Assembly (NCBI GenBank): GCA_018895795.1 | Contig: JAHINZ010000016.1 | Location: 1-11,172 of the forward strand | Direction: 5' to 3' | From: Alphaproteobacteria bacterium | GTDB taxonomy: Bacteria; Pseudomonadota; Alphaproteobacteria; Caulobacterales; Caulobacteraceae | Length of the DNA stretch: 11,172 nt | Shown: piece by piece, positions 1 to 6,752 of the stretch | Layout: each line of letters starts with the position of its first letter | Numbering within the stretch: position 1 is the stretch's first letter | Translations under genes and position numbers: made by a program | Notes under the pieces: model-generated | Databases searched by the model: none | Seen by the model: only the letters and a program-made list of their open reading frames with translations | Told to the model about the DNA's origin: nothing

Positions 1-941
1 CGCTCCAGCCGGATCAGCGGCGGGGCCAGCGGACGCGGCGGCGACGGCAGGATGAAGGGCGCGACCCGCTCCTCGATGGTCGTGGCCATGGGCTGCATCT
101 TGGCCAGACGCTTCATGCGCGACTGAGCCTGGGCGGCCTTGGAGGCCTTGGCCTTGAAGCGGTCGACGAAGGACTGCAGGTGGGCGCGCTCGGCGTCCTG
201 CTTGGCCTTGGCCGAGAGTTGCAGGCGGGCCTTCTCGGCGCGGCGCTTTTCGAAATCGTCGTAGCCGCCGGTGTAGAGCTCCAGCTTGCCGCCGGCCAGG
301 TGCAGCATGTGCGTACAGCTGTTGTTGAGCAGTTCGCGGTCGTGGCTGACGATCAGGGCGGTGTGCGGGTACTTTTGCAGCCGGGATTCCAGCCACAGGG
401 CGCCTTCCAGGTCGAGATAGTTGGTCGGTTCGTCCAGCAGCAGCATGTCGGGTTCGGAGAACAGCGCCGCCGCCAAGGCCACGCGCATGCGCCAGCCGCC
501 GGAGAACTCGGCCATCGGCCGCTGCAGGTCTTCCTGCGAAAAGCCCAGGCCGGACAGGATTTCCGAGGCCTTGGCCGGGGCGGCGTCGGAATCGATCTCG
601 ATCAGCCGCGCCCAGATCTCGCCCATGTCCTCGGGATCGGCCGTCTCCAGACGGGTCAGCAGGCCATGACGCTCCTCGTCGGCTTCCAGCACGGTGTCGA
701 GCAGGCTGAACGGCGTGGCGGGGTGCTCCTGGTCCACCGAACCGATGCGCGCCGACTTGGGCAGGCTGATCTCGTCGTCGCTGGCGTGAAGTTGGCCCAG
801 GATCAATTTGAACAGGGTGGACTTGCCCACGCCATTGCGACCGATCAGGCCGACCTTGGCGCCGGGCGGCAGGCTGACGCTGGCGCGGTCGAAGAATTTG
901 CGACCCCAGGCGTTAAAGGTCAGGTCTTTGATCTGAAGCAT
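1..941 (-). CDS. ABC-F family ATPase (partial, C-terminus beyond window)
   Basis: The 313 N-terminal residues of a tandem-domain ABC ATPase are visible. Domain 1 contains Walker A GRNGVGKS (34-41), ABC signature FSGGW (146-150), Walker B LLLDEP (167-172) followed by TNYLD, and the H-loop SHDRE (199-203). A Lys/Ala/Arg-rich helical linker follows (about 230-290), after which domain 2 should begin. No membrane segment is present. A soluble ATPase with a charged interdomain linker is typical of ABC-F proteins (EttA/Uup/YheS group), which act on ribosomes rather than as transporters; the translation role is family knowledge. The ATG gives the usual start a few residues before the first beta strand. 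The gene is divergent from ndk and begins 95 bp from it. The subfamily (YheS-like or Uup-like) cannot be settled without the second domain. Confidence 0.93.
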   Translation of the reverse strand, partial: MLQIKDLTFNAWGRKFFDRASVSLPPGAKVGLIGRNGVGKSTLFKLILGQLHASDDEISLPKSARIGSVDQEHPATPFSLLDTVLEADEERHGLLTRLETADPEDMGEIWARLIEIDSDAAPAKASEILSGLGFSQEDLQRPMAEFSGGWRMRVALAAALFSEPDMLLLDEPTNYLDLEGALWLESRLQKYPHTALIVSHDRELLNNSCTHMLHLAGGKLELYTGGYDDFEKRRAEKARLQLSAKAKQDAERAHLQSFVDRFKAKASKAAQAQSRMKRLAKMQPMATTIEERVAPFILPSPPRPLAPPLIRLE

Positions 942-964
942 TTGATTTCAACGATACGCAGCGC

Positions 965-993
965 TTGGCGGGGAGGAAGCGCCCGGCTATAAG
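965..993 (+). promoter_or_regulatory. housekeeping-sigma promoter of ndk
   Basis: TTGGCGG (965-971) lies 14 bp before GCTATAAG (986-993). The published Caulobacter sigma-73 consensus is TTGACGS-N10-14-GCTANAWC, so the -35 matches 6 of 7 positions and the -10 matches 7 of 8, with permitted spacing. Transcription would start near 1000, giving a leader of roughly 35-40 nt before the GTG of ndk. Confidence 0.6.
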
Positions 994-1015
994 CCCGCAG
1001 CTCCCCAATTCACAA
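987..1015 (-). promoter_or_regulatory. putative promoter of the ABC-F gene
   Basis: Reading the minus strand, TTGTGA (1010-1015) is followed after 17 bp by TTATAG (987-992). The spacing is ideal but the hexamers are only moderate. The -10 overlaps the ndk -10 box on the opposite strand, because GGCTATAAGCC is nearly its own reverse complement. Confidence 0.35.
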
Positions 1016-1036
1016 CTTTATGTGTGAGATATCTTC

Positions 1037-1456
1037 GTGACTGAACGCACCTTCTCGATCATCAAGCCGGACGCGACGCGTCGCAACCTGACCGGCGCCA
1101 TCAATGCGGTGATCGAGGCCGCCGGCCTGCGGATCGTCGCTCAGCGCCGCGTCAAGCTGACCGACGCCCAAGCCAAGACATTCTATGAAGTGCACGCCGA
1201 GCGCCCGTTCTACGGCGAACTCGTCGGCCAGATGACCGCCGAGCCGGTCGTGGTCCAGGTCCTGGAAGGCGACAACGCCATGGCCAAGTATCGCGAAGTC
1301 ATGGGCGCCACCAACCCCAAGGACGCCGCCGAAGGCACCATCCGCAAGCTGTTCGCCCTATCGATCGGCGAAAACTCGGTCCACGGTTCGGACAGCCTGG
1401 AGAACGCCGCGATCGAGATCGCCCAGTTCTTCAAGGCCGAAGACATCGTCGGCTAA
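1037..1456 (+). CDS. ndk: nucleoside diphosphate kinase
   Basis: A 139-aa cytoplasmic enzyme that moves the gamma phosphate from ATP to any NDP through a phosphohistidine intermediate, balancing NTP and dNTP pools. The protein begins MTERTFSIIKPDA, the typical N-terminal strand. The catalytic histidine is H116 in NSVHGSDS (113-120). The FYEVHAERPFYGELV stretch (49-63) and the VMGATNP stretch (89-94) match nucleotide-binding regions of the family. The length is normal for a bacterial Ndk. The start is GTG; the preceding bases (GTGAG) give only a weak Shine-Dalgarno. A good promoter lies upstream and a strong terminator downstream, so the gene is probably a single-gene transcription unit. Identification is secure. 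Confidence 0.98.
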   Translation: MTERTFSIIKPDATRRNLTGAINAVIEAAGLRIVAQRRVKLTDAQAKTFYEVHAERPFYGELVGQMTAEPVVVQVLEGDNAMAKYREVMGATNPKDAAEGTIRKLFALSIGENSVHGSDSLENAAIEIAQFFKAEDIVG

Positions 1457-1500
1457 CGACCTGTCGCGGGGCGGCGACGCCCCCGTCGATCAGATCTCGG

Positions 1501-1534
1501 AAAGCGGCGCGGCCCTTGGTCGCGTCGCTTTTTT
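1501..1534 (+). terminator. intrinsic terminator after ndk
   Basis: A 13-bp stem (1502-1514 with 1518-1530, two G-U pairs, no mismatch) closes a 3-nt loop CTT, and the T run spans 1529-1534. It lies 45 bp after the ndk stop. The longest open frame of the next kinase would begin inside this hairpin, which argues against that long start. Confidence 0.9.
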
Positions 1535-1620
1535 GTGTCCGGACGTCGGCGCCGGCGTATACAGACCCTCTTCCGCTTGCCTGGCCGCGCCAGACGATCG
1601 TGAGGTCGGAGACTGTACGC

Positions 1621-2694
1621 GTGACGGAAAGCGACCCGCAGATCGATCATCTGCTCAACACCCCTGATCTGGCCGGTGTGCTGGAAAGTGACGGCTTTCG
1701 CCAATTTCTCGATCAGGTGCCGATCGCCATCGCCGTTTCGGAGCTGCATCCGGCCGAACGCATCGTCTACGCCAATATCGAGTTTGAAAGACTGAGCGGC
1801 CAGACGGGCGCCGACCTCGAGGGCAAGTCCTGGCAGGCCCTGCTGGGACGTTCCGCGGACGCGGAAGGCGATGGGATATTGGGCGACGCGATCGTCGATG
1901 ATCAGGACTATATCGGCGTCTTTTCCTTCGCCCGGACCCCCGACGGGGAGACGGTCGACGCCTGGTCCAACCTCATTCAGGACAACGCCGGCGTCGCGGT
2001 CTTCCGGATGCTGGCCCTGGTGGGGGCCACCAGCCGCGACCCTGACCGCAGCGAGTTCGAACAGCGCATCCTCGACAAGGACGTGTCGCTGCGCGAACTG
2101 CAGCACCGCGTGGCCAACAATCTGCAGATGATCACCGCCCTGATCCGTATCGAGGCCCGCAATGTGCCCGAAGAGGTCAAGGATGAGCGGTTCAGTCGGT
2201 TGGCCGGCCGGGTCGAGGCCCTGGGTCTGCTCTATCGTGCGTTGTCCGAAGAGGGGCAGGCCGAAACCGTCGATCTGGGCGTCTATCTCAGCGAGATCGC
2301 GTCAGCCGTGATGCGCGCCCACGCGGTGGAGGGCATCCACCTCAATCTCCAGGTTGATACCTGGCCCGTTTCGATCAACGTGGCGATGCCCACGGGGCTG
2401 GTGGTCAATGAACTGCTGACCAACGCCCTCAAGCACGCCTTCAAGGGGCGCGAGGGTGGCACGATCACCCTTCACAGCCTGGTGGACGACGAGGGCTGCC
2501 GGGTGGTGATCTCCGACGACGGCGTCGGTCTCGAGCCGGGGCATGTCTGGCCCCGGCCAGGAAAGCTGAGCCACATGATCGTTCAGTCCCTTCGCCAGAA
2601 CGCCAACGCCAAGGTCGAGGTCGGCGCGGAGCCGGGCGGCGGCATGCGCGTGACCATCGTGTTCACGCGCGCCAACGCCCTGCCCGAGGCCTAG
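1621..2694 (+). CDS. PAS domain sensor histidine kinase, HisKA_2/HWE type
   Basis: A 357-aa cytoplasmic kinase. A PAS-like sensor domain covers about 25-135 (PERIVYAN-type strand AERIVYANIEFE at 45-56). The dimerisation/phosphoacceptor helix follows with H162 in RELQHRVANNLQ, the HisKA_2 form of the H-box rather than the classic HisKA form. The ATPase domain has N-box NELLTNALKHAF (263-274) and G1 box DDGVG (299-303). No transmembrane segment or receiver is seen. The frame is open back to 1516, but that lies inside the ndk terminator. GTG at 1621 has GGAG at 1608-1611, nine bases upstream; a GTG at 1600 is a weaker alternative. The PAS ligand is unknown, and no flavin-binding Cys motif of a LOV domain is visible. 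The DUF1275 gene follows after 70 bp on the same strand. No cognate response regulator is adjacent; in this class such kinases often phosphorylate single-domain or PhyR-type regulators encoded elsewhere. Confidence 0.9.
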   Translation: MTESDPQIDHLLNTPDLAGVLESDGFRQFLDQVPIAIAVSELHPAERIVYANIEFERLSGQTGADLEGKSWQALLGRSADAEGDGILGDAIVDDQDYIGVFSFARTPDGETVDAWSNLIQDNAGVAVFRMLALVGATSRDPDRSEFEQRILDKDVSLRELQHRVANNLQMITALIRIEARNVPEEVKDERFSRLAGRVEALGLLYRALSEEGQAETVDLGVYLSEIASAVMRAHAVEGIHLNLQVDTWPVSINVAMPTGLVVNELLTNALKHAFKGREGGTITLHSLVDDEGCRVVISDDGVGLEPGHVWPRPGKLSHMIVQSLRQNANAKVEVGAEPGGGMRVTIVFTRANALPEA

Positions 2695-2720
2695 GTCGAT
2701 TTTTCATGACACGGCGCGGC

Positions 2721-2738
2721 CGGATCGGTGACGATCCG
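2721..2738 (+). other. perfect small inverted repeat before the DUF1275 gene
   Basis: CGGATCG (2721-2727) and CGATCCG (2732-2738) form a perfect 7-bp stem with loop GTGA. CCTTTTC at 2748-2753 is only a loose T tract, so it could be a weak terminator after the kinase, an mRNA hairpin near the next ribosome site, or an operator. Confidence 0.35.
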
Positions 2739-2764
2739 ACCGTCGTCCTTTTCGGAGAACGCGC

Positions 2765-3409
2765 GTGAAGGACTATCGCCATCGTGACGTCGCCCTGGCC
2801 GCCGCCCTTTCGGGCGTGGCCGGCTATGTCGACGCGATCGGCTTCCTGAAGCTGGGCGGCTTCTTCGTCTCGTTCATGAGCGGCAATTCCACCCGGCTGG
2901 GCGTCGGGATCGCCACCGGCCACCTGAGCGCCGCCGTCACCGCCCTGTCGCTGATCGCGCTGTTCGTGGGCGGTGTGGTGCTGGGCGCGCTGGCGGCGCG
3001 CTTGGCGGGCGAGGAGCGCCGGGCCGTCGTCATGGCCTTCGAGGCTTTGCTGCTGGCCGGCGCGGCGGCCCTGATCATGGCCGGGTTCGATAGCGCGGGC
3101 GTCGCCGCCATGGTTCTGGCCATGGGCGCCGAGAACGCGGTGTTCCAGCGCAATGGCGATGTCGGGGTCGGCCTGACCTATATGACCGGCGCCCTGGTCA
3201 AGGCGGGGCAGCGCATCGCGGCGGCCTTGACCGGCGGCGATCGCTGGGCCTGGGGCCCCTATGCCCTGCTGTGGGCGGGCCTGACCGTGGGCGGCGCGCT
3301 GGGGGCGGCGGCCTATCTGAAATTCGGCATTCTGGCCTTGTGGGGCGCGGCGGCGATCGTCGCGACCCTGGCCCTGGCGCGGTATTTGGAAGAGCGTTTA
3401 CTCGGCTAA
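2765..3409 (+). CDS. DUF1275 (YoaK family) integral membrane protein
   Basis: A 214-aa hydrophobic protein. Signatures of the DUF1275/YoaK family are visible: GYVDAIGFL (20-28), SFMSGN (36-41), GAENA (121-125) and LTYMTG (137-142). About six membrane helices can be drawn, near 9-26, 56-79, 87-107, 110-125, 164-184 and 186-206. The GTG start is set by GGAG at 2754-2757, seven bases upstream. The biochemical function of the family is not established; a transporter-like role in the inner membrane is often guessed. It follows the PAS kinase on the same strand and may share its transcript, although the small hairpin in the gap could separate them. It converges on purN, with a palindromic repeat directly after its stop codon. 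Confidence 0.88.
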   Translation: MKDYRHRDVALAAALSGVAGYVDAIGFLKLGGFFVSFMSGNSTRLGVGIATGHLSAAVTALSLIALFVGGVVLGALAARLAGEERRAVVMAFEALLLAGAAALIMAGFDSAGVAAMVLAMGAENAVFQRNGDVGVGLTYMTGALVKAGQRIAAALTGGDRWAWGPYALLWAGLTVGGALGAAAYLKFGILALWGAAAIVATLALARYLEERLLG

Positions 3410-3454
3410 GCATCGTACGGAAAAGTGGACGCCGGTTTTCCGCCAAAACGATGC
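3410..3454. repeat. nested inverted repeat between convergent genes
   Basis: Outer arms GCATCGT (3410-3416) and ACGATGC (3448-3454) enclose inner arms CGGAAAA (3418-3424) and TTTTCCG (3436-3442). It begins one base after the DUF1275 stop and ends 38 bp before the purN stop. Sequences of this form (a GCATCGT-type outer arm with a GGAAAA...TTTTCC core) occur in intergenic spaces of many alphaproteobacteria. The A and T tracts on both strands would allow it to act as a bidirectional terminator. Confidence 0.7.
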
Positions 3455-3492
3455 GACAACAACCAACGAGGGCTAGGCGCGGGCGTCCGATT

Positions 3493-4086
3493 TCACGCGC
3501 CTTGCTCTAGGCCTCGGCAGAAGGTCGCCAGGGTTTCCGGATACAGCCGGTGCTCTTGGGCCAGCACCCGCAGCGCCACGGCAGGCTCGTCGTCGCCCGG
3601 AAGGATCGGAACACGGGCCTGGCCCAGGATCGGACCCTCGTCGACCCCGGCCGTGACCAGATGCACCGTGCAGCCCGCCTCCTGGTCGCCGGCCGCCAGG
3701 GCGCGGGCATGGGTGTCGAGACCCGGATAGTGGGGCAGCAGGGACGGGTGGATGTTCAGCATCCGGCCCGCCCAGGCGTCGACCAGGAACGGGGTCAGGA
3801 TCCGCATATAGCCGGCCAGGGCGATGACCTGGATCCCGCGCGCGCGCAGGGCGGCGTCGATGGCCCGTTCATGGGCCTGGCGATCCTTGCCGAAGTCGCG
3901 CTGGTCGACGCACAGCGGCTCGATCCCGGCCGCCGCCGCCGTGGCCAGACCGCCGGCGCCCGGCTTGTTGGCCAGGACCAGGGCGATCTCGAACGGGCAG
4001 TCGGCCGCCCGGGCGGCGCGGACCAGGGCCTCCATGTTGGAGCCCCGGCCGGAGATGAAGACGGCGACCTTGGTGCGTTGGGTCAT
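3493..4086 (-). CDS. purN: phosphoribosylglycinamide formyltransferase (GART)
   Basis: A 197-aa cytoplasmic enzyme that transfers a formyl group from 10-formyl-THF to GAR, the third step of purine synthesis. Visible motifs are the phosphate-binding loop SGRGSNMEAL (12-21), the catalytic pair N111 and H113 in NIHPSLLP (111-118), followed by the PGLDTHARAL stretch (121-130), and the catalytic D149 in VDEGP (148-152). These correspond to N106, H108 and D144 of the E. coli enzyme. The frame opens earlier with a TTG at 4098, but GGGAG lies between that codon and the ATG ending at 4086, about seven bases before it, so the ATG is the start. purM is upstream on the same strand, an order common in alphaproteobacteria, but a 140-bp palindrome separates the two genes. 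Confidence 0.96.
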   Translation of the reverse strand: MTQRTKVAVFISGRGSNMEALVRAARAADCPFEIALVLANKPGAGGLATAAAAGIEPLCVDQRDFGKDRQAHERAIDAALRARGIQVIALAGYMRILTPFLVDAWAGRMLNIHPSLLPHYPGLDTHARALAAGDQEAGCTVHLVTAGVDEGPILGQARVPILPGDDEPAVALRVLAQEHRLYPETLATFCRGLEQGA

Positions 4087-4099
4087 CGGTGCTCCCAAT

Positions 4100-4239
4100 C
4101 CTTCTCCCCTTGCGGGAGAAGGTGTCGCCGCGGGCGACGGATGAGGGGTCGAAGGCGAGGTCAGCCGCGAACCGTTGCGTCCGCGTAACCCCTCATCCGA
4201 CCCGCTGCGCGGGCCACCTTCTCCCGCAGGGGGAGAAGG
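4100..4239. repeat. 140-bp composite palindromic intergenic element
   Basis: Each end is itself a perfect 9-bp hairpin, CCTTCTCCC with GGGAGAAGG: left 4100-4108/4114-4122, right 4217-4225/4231-4239. The 25-bp ends are inverted copies of each other with one mismatch. Inside them, CGGATGAGGGGT (4138-4149) and ACCCCTCATCCG (4188-4199) are perfect inverted arms. The whole unit can fold as one long stem or as two small end hairpins. It fills almost the entire purM-purN gap and stops just before the purN ribosome site. The motif resembles a widespread GAGAAGG/GGATGAGGGG intergenic repeat of alphaproteobacteria, probably non-autonomous. No transposase is present. Confidence 0.9.
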
Positions 4240-4247
4240 GAAAATGC

Positions 4248-5273
<1,026 letters not shown>

Positions 5274-5286
5274 TCGCTCGCTCTGG

Positions 5287-5315
5287 TCTATTTGAAGACG
5301 CAATCGCGCCCTCAA
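5287..5315 (-). promoter_or_regulatory. possible promoter of purM
   Basis: On the minus strand, TTGAGG (5310-5315) is 17 bp from AATAGA (5287-5292), with the purM ATG 14 bp further on. The match to consensus is only moderate. I saw no PurR-like operator or purine riboswitch in the 114-bp gap. Confidence 0.25.
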
Positions 5316-5373
5316 CTCGCGGAAATTTTCGCCCGGACTCCGCTTGACGCTTGCAGACTCGGGGGTGCGCGAG

Positions 5374-5381
5374 GCTATTAG
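5374..5381 (+). promoter_or_regulatory. GCTA-type -10 box of rnd, predicted leaderless start
   Basis: GCTATTAG agrees with the first half of the Caulobacter -10 consensus GCTANAWC. It ends six bases before the ATG of rnd, which puts the expected transcription start at or very near the ATG. No Shine-Dalgarno is present. TTGACG occurs at 5344-5349 but is too far upstream to be the matching -35; TTGCAG at 5351-5356 is a poor alternative. Two GACTC (GANTC) sites lie at 5336-5340 and 5356-5360. Confidence 0.4.
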
Positions 5382-5387
5382 CAGCCG

Positions 5388-6560
5388 ATGAAGCCGATAA
5401 CCACTACCGCCGAACTGACGGCGTTTTGTAACGCGTTGCAGGGCCAGCCCTTTGTCGCCGTGGACACTGAGTTCATGCGCGAGACGACGTACTGGCCCAA
5501 GCTCTGCTTGATCCAGGTCGGCGCGCCCAATATCGAGGCGGTGATCGATCCGCTGGCCGACGGCCTGGACATGACGCCGCTGCTGGATCTGATGCGCGAC
5601 GAGCGCGTGCTCAAGGTGTTCCACGCCGCCCGGCAGGACGTCGAGATCTTCAACAATCTGGGCGCCATGCCCCGGCCGTTGTTCGACACCCAGGTCGCCG
5701 GCATGGCCGCGGGCTTTGGCGAACAGATCGCCTATGACGCCCTGGTCCGGCAGATGCTCAAGATCGAGCTCGACAAGTCCAGCCGGTTCACCGACTGGGC
5801 CCGTCGTCCGCTGTCTGAAGCCCAGCTGACCTACGCCCTGGCCGATGTCACCCACCTGGCCTCGCTGTTCCCAATGCTGCGCCAGCGGCTGGAGGACGCC
5901 GGCCGGCTGCCTTGGGTCGAGGAAGAGATGCAGGCGCTGTGCGATCCGGCGTTCTACGACGTCGATCCGGAAAAGGCCTGGCGTCGCTTGCGTCCCCGCA
6001 AGACCGCCCAGAAATACCTCGCCGTGTTCCAGGCCGTCGCGGCCTGGCGCGAGCGCACCGCCCAGTCCCGCGACCAGCCGCGCGGCCGGATCCTGAAGGA
6101 TGAGGCCATCGACGAGCTGGCCACCCAGGCCCCGACCACGCTGGACGGTCTCAACACCCTGCGCGGCGTGCCCAAGGGCTTTGGCGGCAGCAAGTTTGGT
6201 CCTGACCTGCTGGCGGCCATCAAGGCCGCCTTGGCCGATCCCGAGGCCTTTGCGCCGGTGCTGGAAAAGCCCGGCCCGCCGCCGCCGGCTTCGGCCGGCG
6301 CCGTGGTCGAGCTGCTGAAGGTGCTGCTCAAGGCGCGGGCCGAAGAGGCCGGCGTGGCCTCCAAGCTGATCGCGACGGTTTCGGACCTGGAAAAGATCGC
6401 CGCCGACGACAACGCCAATACGTCCGCCCTGACCGGCTGGCGCCGCGACGCCTTCGGCGCCGACGCGCTGAAGATCAAGCGCGGCGAACTGGCCCTGGTG
6501 CTCGACGGATCCCGCGTGCGGGTCGTCGAGGTGCGCCGCGCGCCCAAGGCCGACGCCTAG
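5388..6560 (+). CDS. rnd: ribonuclease D
   Basis: A 390-aa 3'-5' exoribonuclease that takes part in trimming the 3' ends of tRNA precursors and other stable RNAs. The N-terminal DEDDy exonuclease domain shows Exo I VDTEF with D26 and E28, Exo II HAARQDVEIF with D84, and Exo III YALADVTHL with Y149 and D153. Together these give all four acidic metal ligands and the tyrosine. RFTDWARRPLS (133-143) before Exo III is also typical. An HRDC RNA-binding domain covers about 208-288, and a C-terminal extension with a proline/alanine linker (about 295-305) follows. The length is usual for alphaproteobacterial RNase D. There is no ribosome site before the ATG, and a -10 box lies very close, so the mRNA may be leaderless. 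Confidence 0.97.
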   Translation: MKPITTTAELTAFCNALQGQPFVAVDTEFMRETTYWPKLCLIQVGAPNIEAVIDPLADGLDMTPLLDLMRDERVLKVFHAARQDVEIFNNLGAMPRPLFDTQVAGMAAGFGEQIAYDALVRQMLKIELDKSSRFTDWARRPLSEAQLTYALADVTHLASLFPMLRQRLEDAGRLPWVEEEMQALCDPAFYDVDPEKAWRRLRPRKTAQKYLAVFQAVAAWRERTAQSRDQPRGRILKDEAIDELATQAPTTLDGLNTLRGVPKGFGGSKFGPDLLAAIKAALADPEAFAPVLEKPGPPPPASAGAVVELLKVLLKARAEEAGVASKLIATVSDLEKIAADDNANTSALTGWRRDAFGADALKIKRGELALVLDGSRVRVVEVRRAPKADA

Positions 6561-6626
6561 CCGGCGGACGCCAGATGGTCAGACCCCAGGCCCGTCCGGG
6601 CCATGGTGCAGTCCAAATGACATCAG

Positions 6627-6650
6627 ACGGTCGCACGCAGGTGCGGCCGT
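6627..6650 (+). terminator. hairpin downstream of rnd, possible weak terminator
   Basis: ACGGTCGCAC (6627-6636) and GTGCGGCCGT (6641-6650) pair over 10 bp with one G-U, around loop GCAG. The following bases TCTGCT are a poor U tract. A second small hairpin, GGCCC-GTCC-GGGCC, lies at 6589-6602. The stems may reduce read-through from rnd into the hybrid kinase. Confidence 0.45.
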
Positions 6651-6752
6651 TCTGCTAAGGGGTTCGGCGCGCGGGATATCGGCGCTGACGAGCGCGGTTC
6701 GTTCAGTCCCATCGGTTCGGACGACATGCGGCGCGGCTATCGGAGGACGGAT

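Noticed and set aside
180..992. 270-aa open frame on the plus strand
   Set aside because: It is antisense to the ABC-F gene, whose minus-strand frame has all the ATPase motifs; the plus frame has low-complexity Gly/Gln/Val composition expected from GC-rich antisense.
1516..1620. N-terminal extension of the PAS kinase
   Set aside because: The extension begins inside the ndk terminator hairpin and lacks a ribosome site; GGAG before GTG 1621 fits better.
4087..4098. TTG start four codons upstream for PurN
   Set aside because: The codons between contain GGGAG, the ribosome site for the ATG ending at 4086.
4100..4239. CRISPR or riboswitch in the purM-purN gap
   Set aside because: Only two inverted ends and no direct repeats with spacers; no purine aptamer core was seen. 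The structure is that of a palindromic intergenic repeat.
5344..5349. TTGACG as the -35 of rnd
   Set aside because: It is a perfect core match but lies 24 bp before the GCTA box, well outside the 10-14 bp known for the Caulobacter promoter class.
5274..5855. 194-residue N-terminal extension of PurM
   Set aside because: The extension is antisense to rnd; the conserved PurM N-terminus begins at 5273.
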